Shown here piece by piece: positions 50,189 to 58,525 of a stretch of 64,000 nt of DNA. Location of the stretch: positions 1 to 64,000 of the forward strand of contig JAZQXL010000014.1 of NCBI GenBank assembly GCA_045632845.1. The letters are read 5' to 3'. Source of the stretch: RGIG4140 sp045632845. Its GTDB lineage: Bacteria > Pseudomonadota > Alphaproteobacteria > CAAHEQ01 > UBA3637. The position numbers were made by a program, and so were the translations under genes. Below the pieces are notes generated by a model. It saw only the letters and a program-made list of their open reading frames with translations. It made no database searches and was not told the DNA's origin. Position 1 is the first letter of the stretch. The number at the start of each line of letters is the position of its first letter.

Positions 50189-51043
50189 TTAAACAGTACG
50201 ATGAAAATCTGGTCTTGTCAAGATGTTTTTATCACTTTCAGCTGTTATTTTTTCAGCAAAAGAATTTAATTTGCCCAAAAGGCTAGAAGATTCTGTTTTT
50301 TCTGGATTTTTTTGAGAGGCTAAATCTTCATTTTCTTGCGCCACTTGTACTTGTTTTTGATCCAAAGAATAGTCTTTAATCACCTCTTCAAACCCTTCTT
50401 TTTTGCGCATCAAATCAACAACAGATCTTCCTTTTGAATTTTTCAAATCAGGATTCGCCCCAAGGTCCAAAAGCATTTGAACCGCCTCTTTATGATTTGT
50501 CACAACAGCATACTCCAAGGCGCTTTGTCCTTTTGCGTTCACAACATCAACATTAGCCCCTTCGTGAATAAGTTTTTGCACCACAGCTCTGTGACCATAA
50601 AAAGCAGCCCAATGAAGCGCTGTTTGACCATATTTATCTTTCAAATCCAAATCAGCCCCTGCAGCCCCCAAAATTTCAACAGCCTTATCATTTTGTCTGG
50701 AAGCTGCAATATGAGCCACTGTAAAACCTTTTTTATCTTGCAAATCCATATCTGCGCCAGCTTGAATCAAAGCCCGCATCACAGCATCTTTTTGCCCCAT
50801 TGCAGCCAAATGCATGGCAGATTTTCCAAACTTATCTTGCGCATCTAAATCAGCCCCATAAGAGGCAAGCAATTTAACCATTTCTTCATTCCCAGAAATG
50901 GCTGCATAATGCAAAGCGGTGTATCCATTTTTATCTGCTGCATTGGGATTAACCCCTTGCTTTAAAAGGTCTTCAACAGCTTTTACATCCCCATTTGCGC
51001 AGACATAACGCATGAGTCGTTCATATAAAACTTTTTCACTCAT
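50189..51043 (-). CDS. ANK-repeat protein
   Basis: 284 residues from ATG 51043 (MSEKVLYERLM), placed 8 nt after GAGGGGG; a GTG three codons upstream overlaps that site. Six ankyrin repeats of good consensus at ~10-210 (GYTALHYAAISGNEEMVKLL, GQTALHWAAFYGHRAVV) with C-cap GRSVVDLMRKK. The tail is polar and helical with SSLLGKLNSFAEKI. Separated by ~70 bp from the DUF6362-like gene upstream, possibly the same transcript. Confidence 0.87.
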   Translation of the reverse strand: MSEKVLYERLMRYVCANGDVKAVEDLLKQGVNPNAADKNGYTALHYAAISGNEEMVKLLASYGADLDAQDKFGKSAMHLAAMGQKDAVMRALIQAGADMDLQDKKGFTVAHIAASRQNDKAVEILGAAGADLDLKDKYGQTALHWAAFYGHRAVVQKLIHEGANVDVVNAKGQSALEYAVVTNHKEAVQMLLDLGANPDLKNSKGRSVVDLMRKKEGFEEVIKDYSLDQKQVQVAQENEDLASQKNPEKTESSSLLGKLNSFAEKITAESDKNILTRPDFHRTV

Positions 51044-51110
51044 GCGTCTCACCCCCTCTCTATTTTTTTAAATACCCATATATTAATTATACATCAAAAA
51101 GGATAATAAC

Positions 51111-51494
51111 TCAATCTTTTATATAACGCATTGATTCTTTATCTTTTTTTTGAATGTTTTTAAGGATAATTTTAACACTTTGATCAACTTTGTATCTGGC
51201 TTGTCGAATCGTTAAATTTTCTTGATAGGCTAAAACCTTCCAAGGCAGCCCATCAAACCTGAACCAAACAAGGCGTCTTGACACAGGATCCAACCATCTG
51301 AGCCACAAAAATTGCACCCGATCCGCCATGTCAATTTCTTTTGGCGAGGGAACCCAAGTCCCGTGTGCCTCTTTTATCACAAATGAAGACAAACAACTTT
51401 TGAACCCGTCTGGGCTTTCTTTTTTATACAGGCGATAAATTTGACACGCCTTTTTAATTTGATGCACCACATCATCATACGTTATTTCACTCAT
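51111..51494 (-). CDS. DUF6362-like helix-turn-helix protein
   Basis: 127 residues; AAGGGGGATTTT precedes the ATG. VPSPKEIDMADRVQFLWLRW, DPVSRRLVWFRFDGLPWKVL and TIRQARYKVDQSVKIIL follow the order seen in DUF6362 proteins. These are small alphaproteobacterial, often phage-associated, proteins whose C-terminal part resembles a sigma region-4 type helix-turn-helix. The family name is from memory and would need a profile search. It lies downstream of an unknown gene after a terminator. Confidence 0.55.
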   Translation of the reverse strand: MSEITYDDVVHQIKKACQIYRLYKKESPDGFKSCLSSFVIKEAHGTWVPSPKEIDMADRVQFLWLRWLDPVSRRLVWFRFDGLPWKVLAYQENLTIRQARYKVDQSVKIILKNIQKKDKESMRYIKD

Positions 51495-51518
51495 AAAATC
51501 CCCCTTACTTTTAAATAA

Positions 51519-51568
51519 AAAAAAGAGTAAAAATCTCCCTTATAAAAAAAAGACTTTTACTCTTAAAA
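51519..51568 (-). terminator. Rho-independent terminator
   Basis: AAGAGTAAAA...TTTTACTCTT arms with an 18-nt-plus loop and T residues on the minus strand, just past the stop at 51575. Confidence 0.65.
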
Positions 51569-51574
51569 CTTATT

Positions 51575-52315
51575 TTAAATTTTAAAACCATCTCCTTCAA
51601 TTTGGCGCATTTGTTCATATACCCAATTTCGAAAAGACTTAAAATCACGGAACACCAACACTTTCAAAGGGGAAAGCTTTTGATGGATCATTTCTTGCGT
51701 GGGATGAATGGGGGTTGTTTGATAGGCAAATTGCACAAAAAAATAGTGCCCTTTGGGAAAAATGAGCAAATTTGTCCCCGTAGCAGGAATAGCTTTAAAC
51801 AAAATCTTATCTTCAAAAATTGTTTTAACCCAGCTGGAAGAAAAAACAAGCAACGACCTTGAATCCTTAATTTGATGTGAAGAGGTAATCTCCTTTTCAA
51901 CAACAGGAATCTGCGTATAATGATTACTCACATATTTGACTCTAACTTTTTTGCGTTTATTTAAAAAGGGAATTGAAAAATCCCACTTCTTTTTATCATC
52001 TTCATCCATTGAAACATCTGAAACAAACAAATCTGACACATCTGATTTTGCATTTTTTGAAACAGTCGGGAACTTTTCAGCCACCTCTTTTTTAAGTTTT
52101 TCACTCAACACGGGTTTAAATGGTATTTTTAAAAAAGAAAGTTTTTCTTGTATAGGACTTTGGGGCGTTTTATCTTCTTCTATCAGCTTTGTTTTTGAAA
52201 TTTTTCTATCCTCTTGCTTATTGAAAAACCCTGTTTTTTCCCCTTCTTTTAAAACTGAAATTTCTCTTAAAAATGAAAGATGGTTCAAATCTTCTTCTTT
52301 GGCTACTCGTGTCAT
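51575..52315 (-). CDS. Unknown 246-residue protein
   Basis: AAAGGAGACACA precedes the ATG. The first ~120 residues are charged and probably disordered (Lys/Glu/Asp-rich). The last ~120 form an alpha/beta pattern with IPVVEKEITSSHQIKDSRSL, NLLIFPKGHYFFVQFAY and LKVLVFRDFKSFRNWVYEQM. No signal peptide or membrane span. I do not recognise the family. Monocistronic. Confidence 0.75.
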   Translation of the reverse strand: MTRVAKEEDLNHLSFLREISVLKEGEKTGFFNKQEDRKISKTKLIEEDKTPQSPIQEKLSFLKIPFKPVLSEKLKKEVAEKFPTVSKNAKSDVSDLFVSDVSMDEDDKKKWDFSIPFLNKRKKVRVKYVSNHYTQIPVVEKEITSSHQIKDSRSLLVFSSSWVKTIFEDKILFKAIPATGTNLLIFPKGHYFFVQFAYQTTPIHPTQEMIHQKLSPLKVLVFRDFKSFRNWVYEQMRQIEGDGFKI

Positions 52316-52551
52316 TGTGTCTCCTTTCTTTTTTTTCTATTTGTTTGGTTTATTAAAATGAATTTGTCCCTTTATTATATCTTTTGTATTATATGTACGA
52401 TATTGTTTTAAAAAAGCAATACTTTTCTATTCATTTTTTTTATAATTATTTGATTTTGAAAATTTATTTTAACAATAATTTTATTTTCAAAAAGAAAATG
52501 CCTTTTTTTCAGTCAAAAAAATAAAAAAACGCTCATTTTTTTGAAAAAATA
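52316..52551. other. Very AT-rich intergenic region
   Basis: Divergent spacer between the genes at 51575 and 52646, with several homopolymer runs and an AATTTTATTTTCAAAAAGAAAATG palindrome-like stretch near 52478-52500. It should hold the promoter of the minus-strand gene, but none stands out. Confidence 0.4.
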
Positions 52552-52580
52552 TGGTCAAAATCTTAATTTTATGGTATACT
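52552..52580 (+). promoter_or_regulatory. Promoter of the gene at 52646
   Basis: TGGTCA (52552-52557), 17-bp spacer, extended -10 TATGGTATACT (TATACT at 52575-52580). Confidence 0.6.
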
Positions 52581-52645
52581 AAATATAGTAAGGTTCAAAA
52601 TCAGGGAGACGTACCTCATCAAAAAAGGATACCAAAGGGGGAAAA

Positions 52646-53794
52646 ATGATTAACAAAACAATAAATCAAAAAGACAGCGAACGGATTAAAAACCTGTATC
52701 AGCAATTGAACTATTTTAATGGCAAAAAGGCTGATACCCTTTCTGGTTCTGAAAAACTCCAATTGATGGCACTGTACCGCTCCAGTCAAAACATCAAAGG
52801 GTTCCCTCCTTTACCAACAGAACTAAAAAAACTTATTTTAGAAACCATTCGCACACAAAAAGTAGGCTCTAGCAACGATATTGCCATGGCTGCCGCTGCC
52901 CATGAACAACAAATCAGAACTGCCGAAATACAAGAACAAATATTTGCAAAAGCATTACAAAGCAACCCTTATTTGATGTATGATAATCTTGATTTAACCC
53001 TCAGAGCCATTGAAAATGGTTCACTTGCTTGGAACACAACCGTCACATTGGACAATGGTAAAAAAGGCACATTCACAGACTTTTTAGTGCAAAATGCAAA
53101 CAAGTTGGAACAAGAATATGGCAAATTAGAGACCCAAATTGAAAGTTATAATAAAAAGAACAAACAAGTATTGTTTACATTGGCCAACATGACACCTGAA
53201 GAAAGAGCTAAAAAACTCGAAGAGATCAGCAAAATTGATCCAACCATTGCCAAAAGTTTGGAAAAAGATCTAAAAGATGACGCTCTCATGGATGCAATAA
53301 CAAATAGCCAGTACAAACCCATGAGTGATGAGGAACTTTCCAATCACGCAAAAACAGGTAAAAAATTAGAAACTGATAAAAAAGAATTCAGAAAAAAAGC
53401 TCGCGCTCAAAAACGAACTATTGAAAAAATAATCGAGTTTGGTGAAAATATACCATCTGGGGAACTAAAACAACTTAAAGATGCACGAGATTCAATACGT
53501 AATTATGACTTTCTCAATAGGCAAAATGGCTCCTCTACCCAAGCAGATAAGAAAAAAGCCAAAAAACCAGGAAACTCTTCCACACCTGTATCTACAGGGG
53601 AAACAACACCCTCTTCCGCTGGACTTCAAGCCGCCCTTCAAAAAAATGCCAAAGCAAAAGTGCCACAAGATACCCTCCCATCAGAACAAGAGGCTACGAC
53701 AAAAGAAGGGGCTCAAACAGGCCTTGCAGCCTATGCTCAGCCCTATCAATCAAATACTTTTATGCCAGCCTCAAAACAAAATAACAGAGCATAA
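52646..53794 (+). CDS. Unknown helical protein with disordered tail
   Basis: 382 residues; AAAGGGGGAAAA precedes the ATG. Residues 1-~280 are strongly helical with heptad-like charge patterns (LEQEYGKLETQIESYNKKNK, Lys-rich stretch KKLETDKKEFRKKARAQKR). The remainder is Ser/Thr/Pro/Gln-rich. No signal peptide or family I recognise. The layout resembles the gene at 33455. Monocistronic, with its own promoter and terminator. Confidence 0.75.
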   Translation: MINKTINQKDSERIKNLYQQLNYFNGKKADTLSGSEKLQLMALYRSSQNIKGFPPLPTELKKLILETIRTQKVGSSNDIAMAAAAHEQQIRTAEIQEQIFAKALQSNPYLMYDNLDLTLRAIENGSLAWNTTVTLDNGKKGTFTDFLVQNANKLEQEYGKLETQIESYNKKNKQVLFTLANMTPEERAKKLEEISKIDPTIAKSLEKDLKDDALMDAITNSQYKPMSDEELSNHAKTGKKLETDKKEFRKKARAQKRTIEKIIEFGENIPSGELKQLKDARDSIRNYDFLNRQNGSSTQADKKKAKKPGNSSTPVSTGETTPSSAGLQAALQKNAKAKVPQDTLPSEQEATTKEGAQTGLAAYAQPYQSNTFMPASKQNNRA

Positions 53795-53842
53795 AAAGGA
53801 ACACGCAGGCTAACTGGTGGTTTTCTAGTTACAAAAAACTTA

Positions 53843-53873
53843 AAAAAAGCCTTTTTCAAGGCTTTTTTTGTAT
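53843..53873 (+). terminator. Rho-independent terminator
   Basis: AAAAAGCCTT-TTTC-AAGGCTTTTT hairpin with a T run. Confidence 0.85.
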
Positions 53874-53945
53874 CTTCTTTTTGAATATCCTTTCACAGCC
53901 CCTATCCCCTAAAAAACACCTTATGAAACAAAACAAAAAGATTTC

Positions 53946-53974
53946 TTGACAGAACTGATTAAAATATGTTATTT
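53946..53974 (+). promoter_or_regulatory. Promoter of the two-gene PNPF operon
   Basis: TTGACA (53946-53951), 17-bp spacer, TTATTT (53969-53974). AGAGAGGA and the ATG at 54012 follow. Confidence 0.6.
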
Positions 53975-54011
53975 TGTGCGTCTTTTCGAACAAAAAGAGA
54001 GGATTTTTTCT

Positions 54012-54587
54012 ATGTATCCAAGTCACAAAGATGTTATTGACTGTCTCAAATTCATAGCATCAAAAAAAATAAAAGAAACACCTTTTGAAGACATTACCCC
54101 TTATGTCCTCAAAATTAAAATGATGCTTGAAAATGGCGAAGATGTGAACATGCAAACCAAATCGGGTAAAACACTTTTGCATGCTGTTTTATCTTCCAAA
54201 ATGGTGGCATACAACAACTGGGCAAAAAAAATCTATGAAAGTGACCCAAAAAAATCAGCTGATTTTGAACCACTTGATGTCAAATATCTCACAACCAAGT
54301 TTCGCCCAAACCCCTTTGTTCGAGATGATAAGGGTATGACCCCATCGATGAAAGCGCTTGAAAAAGGACTTAAAAATGAATTTCGCTGGTTGCTCAGTTA
54401 TGAAAACGCCTATCAAGCAGAAAAACACTCTCAAGCCTTGGAAGCACTCGCCATTTTGGCACAACTTGTCCCCAACAGCACTGAAGATAAAGACCCTTAT
54501 CGCAAAACGGTTATTGTTAAAGCACAACGCAGGTTTTTAAATGCAATGCATGATTTGTCTGACACAGGCAATATGAAAGAAGATTAA
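54012..54587 (+). CDS. PNPF-family protein
   Basis: 191 residues from ATG 54012 (MYPSHKDVIDCL), behind AGAGAGGA; the longer frame would start on the promoter. MLENGEDVNMQTKSGKTLLH is the ankyrin-like repeat, followed by TKFRPNPFVRDDKGMTPSM, LLSYENAYQAEKHSQALEAL and a helical tail. All hallmarks are present in canonical order. It lies 22 kb from the main cluster, so the family has spread within the genome. Confidence 0.8.
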   Translation: MYPSHKDVIDCLKFIASKKIKETPFEDITPYVLKIKMMLENGEDVNMQTKSGKTLLHAVLSSKMVAYNNWAKKIYESDPKKSADFEPLDVKYLTTKFRPNPFVRDDKGMTPSMKALEKGLKNEFRWLLSYENAYQAEKHSQALEALAILAQLVPNSTEDKDPYRKTVIVKAQRRFLNAMHDLSDTGNMKED

Positions 54588-54616
54588 TAAGATATTTTTG
54601 TATGGAGAGATTATTT

Positions 54617-55246
54617 ATGAACACTAATTTTACAAAAGAAGAAGCCAACGCTTTGCTCAAAAAAGGGCTTGAAGAATTTGAAGACAAACCTTACACCAGC
54701 TGTTCTGGCGCTGTTGCTGATATTAAAAAAGCACTTAAAATGGGTGCTGATATTAATGTGCAAAATAACAATGGCAACACGCTTTTACACCTTGTTGCTG
54801 GGTCAAAAAAGGTCAAAACATACAATGCTTATATTCATATGACGCTTGAAACACACGACAAGTTCAGAGCGGAATATTCCCTTGATTTAGCCAACATTAT
54901 CAGCCAACACAAGCCAAATCCTTTTGTCAAGAACAAACAAGGGTTCACCCCCTCCTTTGTAGCCGCAATGCACAATCATCAACAAGAAAGTCAAATGCTC
55001 CTTGCTTATGAAAGCGCTTGCAATGCTTTGGCTCATAGTGAAGCGTTTAAAGCTATGGGGGATATCATTCAAGGGCAACAATACAAAAAAGTGGAACAAA
55101 TCGTTCAAATGGGTGATGATTCTGGCATTATTGAACGCTATCATGCAACCGATCATCAACCACAAAAAGTCGTTTCCGCCAAAGCCAGATTAAACGCTAT
55201 TTCTTTAGCTTTAAAAGGACAAAATTGGCAAAACGATCGAAAATAA
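54617..55246 (+). CDS. PNPF-family protein
   Basis: 209 residues from ATG 54617 (MNTNFTKEEANALL), behind GGAGAG; the ATG five codons earlier has no site. Ankyrin-like KMGADINVQNNNGNTLLHLV, then SQHKPNPFVKNKQGFTPSF, LLAYESACNALAHSEAFKAM and a terminal helix (ISLALKGQNWQNDRK). Co-transcribed with the preceding gene, ending at a strong terminator. Confidence 0.8.
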   Translation: MNTNFTKEEANALLKKGLEEFEDKPYTSCSGAVADIKKALKMGADINVQNNNGNTLLHLVAGSKKVKTYNAYIHMTLETHDKFRAEYSLDLANIISQHKPNPFVKNKQGFTPSFVAAMHNHQQESQMLLAYESACNALAHSEAFKAMGDIIQGQQYKKVEQIVQMGDDSGIIERYHATDHQPQKVVSAKARLNAISLALKGQNWQNDRK

Positions 55247-55274
55247 TACCCTCTCCTATCTTTATTAACACACT

Positions 55275-55308
55275 CAAAACCGCCGTTCATTGGCGGTTTT
55301 TGTTTTTA
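55275..55308 (+). terminator. Rho-independent terminator
   Basis: AAAACCGCC-GTTCATT-GGCGGTTTT hairpin followed by T residues. Confidence 0.85.
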
Positions 55309-55381
55309 AAATTTCCCTTGTTTTTACAATCCAAATGTGCTTAAAATAGCAATAAGTTAATTATAAAAATAGGAGCTTATT

Positions 55382-55837
55382 ATGAAATTTAAAAAATCTC
55401 AATCTGGTCGGTCTATGGTGGAAATGTTGGGCGTGCTTGCCATTATCGGTGTGCTTTCTGTTGGTGGCATTGCGGGGTATAGTTTATCAATGCGTCGCCA
55501 CAGGGCTAATGGAGTTATTGATAATTTATCAAAATATGCATTAGTGGCGTATAGCTCCTGTCAACAAAAAATCCTGAATGGAGAGATAAATGAGCTTTCA
55601 GAATGCGTAAATAGCCGTGTTCATCTTGCTCCTTATTTTGAAGAAACTGGCATTGGTAACTTACCTGCAGGTATCCTAACAACTATAAGTAGTACTAAAA
55701 CGGATTCCTCTTCTGGTGTTGACATTGTCATTGTAAGCGCAGTTATTGATGATGACAAACTTTGTCAAGCCGTTGCATCTATTGCCGGGACTAAATGTGA
55801 AGGCGGAACTGTTCTTCTCCCAATCAAACAAAACTAA
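55382..55837 (+). CDS. Type IV prepilin-like protein (family copy 8)
   Basis: 151 residues; AGGAGCTTATT precedes the ATG. Leader MKFKKSQSG, standard cleavage site and helix, SLSMRRHRANGVID. Variable domain with YSSCQQK, LSECVNS, GIGNLPAGI, SSGVDIVIV and DKLCQAVASIAGTKC, ending PIKQN. First of a pair. CCAAATGTGCTTAA upstream is shared with the region before the prepilin at 37251 (TCAAATGTGTTTAA) and may be part of a common promoter. Confidence 0.85.
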   Translation: MKFKKSQSGRSMVEMLGVLAIIGVLSVGGIAGYSLSMRRHRANGVIDNLSKYALVAYSSCQQKILNGEINELSECVNSRVHLAPYFEETGIGNLPAGILTTISSTKTDSSSGVDIVIVSAVIDDDKLCQAVASIAGTKCEGGTVLLPIKQN

Positions 55838-55848
55838 GGGAGTCTAAA

Positions 55849-56340
55849 ATGAAAATCAAAAAACTTGAATCCGGTCGGTCTATGGTGGAAATGTTGGGCG
55901 TCTTGGCAATTATCGGCGTGCTGTCGGTCGGTGGCATTGCGGGATACTCCCATTCCATGCGCAAACATAGGGCTAATCAAATTGTGGATGCCATTGCAAA
56001 ATATGCCTCTCTTGCTTATGGCTTGTGTCAACAAAAAATCACGAATGGAGAAGCAGTAATTTCTGATGGTGGAGCTTACGCTGGTTGTAGTGATAGTGAC
56101 AATCTCATCGCTGATTATGAACACACTGATTTGGGACAACTTCCTGCAGGGGTAACAAAAATATCTCATAGAATGATTGACGCAAGTTCAACAACAGCTG
56201 AAGCTATGGTGCTAACTGAAGTTGTATTTTCAGATCAAAAACTCTGTCAAGCGGTTGCCGCCTTTTCTGCCTACCATGTATCCTCTTGTGACAAAGGCGA
56301 AAACGGTTATATAAATTACTTTTTCATCAACATGAACTAA
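55849..56340 (+). CDS. Type IV prepilin-like protein (family copy 9, variant)
   Basis: 163 residues; GGGAGTCTAAA precedes the ATG. Leader MKIKKLESG and standard helix, but the post-helix segment is SHSMRKHRANQ rather than SLSMRRHRANQ. Variable domain with YGLCQQK, YAGCSD, LGQLPAGVT and QKLCQAVAAFSAYHVSSC, ending FINMN. Its C-terminal half is closest to copy 2 at 20672 (ADYEHTDLGQLPAGVTKI against GNYEDTDLGQLPAGVTKI), so parts have moved between loci. Confidence 0.85.
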   Translation: MKIKKLESGRSMVEMLGVLAIIGVLSVGGIAGYSHSMRKHRANQIVDAIAKYASLAYGLCQQKITNGEAVISDGGAYAGCSDSDNLIADYEHTDLGQLPAGVTKISHRMIDASSTTAEAMVLTEVVFSDQKLCQAVAAFSAYHVSSCDKGENGYINYFFINMN

Positions 56341-56352
56341 CTCATCTGCTTA

Positions 56353-56388
56353 TAAAAAACACCCCTGTCATAAACAGGGGTGTTTTGT
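56353..56388. terminator. Terminator shared by convergent genes
   Basis: AAAACACCCCTG-TCATAAA-CAGGGGTGTTTT hairpin between the prepilin pair and the ANK gene at 56388. Confidence 0.85.
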
Positions 56389-58316
56389 TATTCTGGTAAA
56401 TGCTGATTATCCTTATCCAAAGGTGCAACCCTCTTCGCCTTTTGAATAACGACTGGTTCCGCCTGTCTTTTTTGAGCAAACGCAAGAACCAAATCACTCA
56501 TTTCTTTTTTAACAGGGTCAAAATGTCCTTCATACTCCTCACTTCTTTGAACACCTACAGCATATTTATACGCTGATAAAGTATATTTATTTTCCAAAAA
56601 GGGATCTGCCCCTTTTTCAAGAAAATACTTCACTTGTTCAACATTATCGTGTCTTAAAGCATAAAGCAATGGCGTGTTATCCTCATTGTTATCCAACACA
56701 TTCACATCTGCCCCATTCACAACCAACTCATTGAGTAAATTGTTATGCTTCAACTCTAATGCTTGAAAAATCAAATCCTTTCCTGATGGCAGAGCAATAG
56801 ATTCTTTTGCCCCCCAAAACAAAATGTGGCGTGCCATATCGACTTGACGATTATCCATAGCGATTGAAAGAGCTGTTCTTCCCGTGTTACTTTGCTTGTT
56901 TATCTCAGCCCCTGCGACATAAAGCTCCCCAGCCGTTTGATAAGAACCACTTTCAGCCGCTACCATCAAAGGAGTCCAGCCTCTCACATCTTGTTTGTTC
57001 ACATCGGCACCAGACTCAATCAACATTTTTGCCATATTTTGATATCCAAGTTTGCAAGCTTCCATCAAAGCTGTCCACCCTTGTTCATTCGTTCTATCAA
57101 CAAGAGGTTTTTTATCCAACAGCATTTTCAAAATTTCTTCATTCTTTGTTTTAACAGCTTCAAGCAATGCCCATTGTCCATAGCGATTGGGTTTGTCAAC
57201 AAAAAGACCTTTGTCAATGGCTCTTTTCACAATATCAGGGTTGCCTGTTTGAATAACCGACACAATCCTTGGATAAACATACTGTTGATGATGCTGAGCC
57301 AATGCTCCCAATGAAAACAAATAATCCATAATCAAATCTGATTTTGTTTGAATAGCATCGCCCACAAACTTATCCGCTTCAGTTCCGGTTGTAATCAGTT
57401 GTTGAACGATGTATAAGTTTTTGGAAGCAACAGCATCCCTTTTAATATCATCCATAACTGAGTGATAGTGTCTGGAATAATCAAACCCTTTTTCAAACAG
57501 ATAATCAACCATATTGGAATCTGAGTTTTTAACAGCAAACTTAAGCAATGTGTTATGATATTTATCCGTCACATTGGGGTCAACGCCCAAAGAAATCATT
57601 TTTCTTACAAGAGGGAATAATCCCCTTTCCGCTGCCAACAAAATACCCAAATTACCATATCTATCATATGCCATCGGGTGAGCCCCTTTTTCGAGCATTC
57701 TTTTAGCTCTTGAAATGTCACAATCATAAATGGCACCAATCAAATATTGGCTCAAGTTGATTTTATCAGACAAATAATCTTCCATTTTCTCATTTTTCAA
57801 CTTATTTGCCACAACCAAAGGATCATCCCCCTCTTCATTCATGTGCAAAACATTAGCCCCTTGATCAACCAAAGATTTTATTTTTTCAAAATCATTATTT
57901 CGAACCGCTTCAATCAAAGATTCCCCCAATCGAAATTGTGTGATATCATCCCACAATTTAGGTTGATTTTTTGATCTTGGATTTTCCAAAACTTCTTTTG
58001 TTTTTCTTAATCTTGAAGCATAATATTCTTTAGAATCCACAGAATATTCTTTTTCAATAGCAGCTTGTAAAATCGTTGAAACAGTTTCACCTTTTTGATT
58101 TTTAATTGAAAGGTCAGCACCATAATAAACAAGCATATCAAAAGCTTGTAAATGTCCTGTTTTGCAAGCCAAAATGGCTGGCGTATCCCCTCTGCTTGTT
58201 TGCGCATCTACATCTGCGCCAGCGTTAATAGCGGCAATCACCCAAGTAGGATTCCCATACTCAACCGCATTATACAAATCTATATCTAATTGCGTTAAAG
58301 TTAAATTTTCTCGCAT
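56388..58316 (-). CDS. ANK-repeat protein
   Basis: 642 residues; AAAGGAGACGAAAT precedes the ATG. About fifteen ankyrin repeats, some degenerate (ALLEAVKTKNEEILKMLLDKK, GWTALMEACKLGYQNMAKML, GWTPLMVAAESGSYQTAGEL). A helical insertion after the second repeat (YYASRLRKTKEVLENPRS) breaks the solenoid. The C-terminus is basic and short (VIQKAKRVAPLDKDNQHLPE), sharing VVIQKA with the tails of the plus-strand ANK genes (VVIKKAN). No other domain. Confidence 0.85.
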   Translation of the reverse strand: MRENLTLTQLDIDLYNAVEYGNPTWVIAAINAGADVDAQTSRGDTPAILACKTGHLQAFDMLVYYGADLSIKNQKGETVSTILQAAIEKEYSVDSKEYYASRLRKTKEVLENPRSKNQPKLWDDITQFRLGESLIEAVRNNDFEKIKSLVDQGANVLHMNEEGDDPLVVANKLKNEKMEDYLSDKINLSQYLIGAIYDCDISRAKRMLEKGAHPMAYDRYGNLGILLAAERGLFPLVRKMISLGVDPNVTDKYHNTLLKFAVKNSDSNMVDYLFEKGFDYSRHYHSVMDDIKRDAVASKNLYIVQQLITTGTEADKFVGDAIQTKSDLIMDYLFSLGALAQHHQQYVYPRIVSVIQTGNPDIVKRAIDKGLFVDKPNRYGQWALLEAVKTKNEEILKMLLDKKPLVDRTNEQGWTALMEACKLGYQNMAKMLIESGADVNKQDVRGWTPLMVAAESGSYQTAGELYVAGAEINKQSNTGRTALSIAMDNRQVDMARHILFWGAKESIALPSGKDLIFQALELKHNNLLNELVVNGADVNVLDNNEDNTPLLYALRHDNVEQVKYFLEKGADPFLENKYTLSAYKYAVGVQRSEEYEGHFDPVKKEMSDLVLAFAQKRQAEPVVIQKAKRVAPLDKDNQHLPE

Positions 58317-58451
58317 ATTTCGTCTCCTTTCTACCCATTGAAGGCTATTGCGATTATATAGTTGTGTCCATCATTTTATACAAGACACATTTTAATTCAC
58401 TCTACAGCAATTTAAAGCCAATTTCAAGCAAAATAAAACAAAATGAGCAAT

Positions 58452-58496
58452 AAAAAACGCCTTTAAAATAACATTTTAAAAGCGCTCTTTTTTTAT
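58452..58496 (-). terminator. Rho-independent terminator
   Basis: CGCTTTTAAAAT/ATTTTAAAGGCG-type stem followed by T residues on the minus strand, after the gene at 58526. Confidence 0.65.
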
Positions 58497-58525
58497 TTAA
58501 AAATCAAAAAGTTATAAAAACAATC

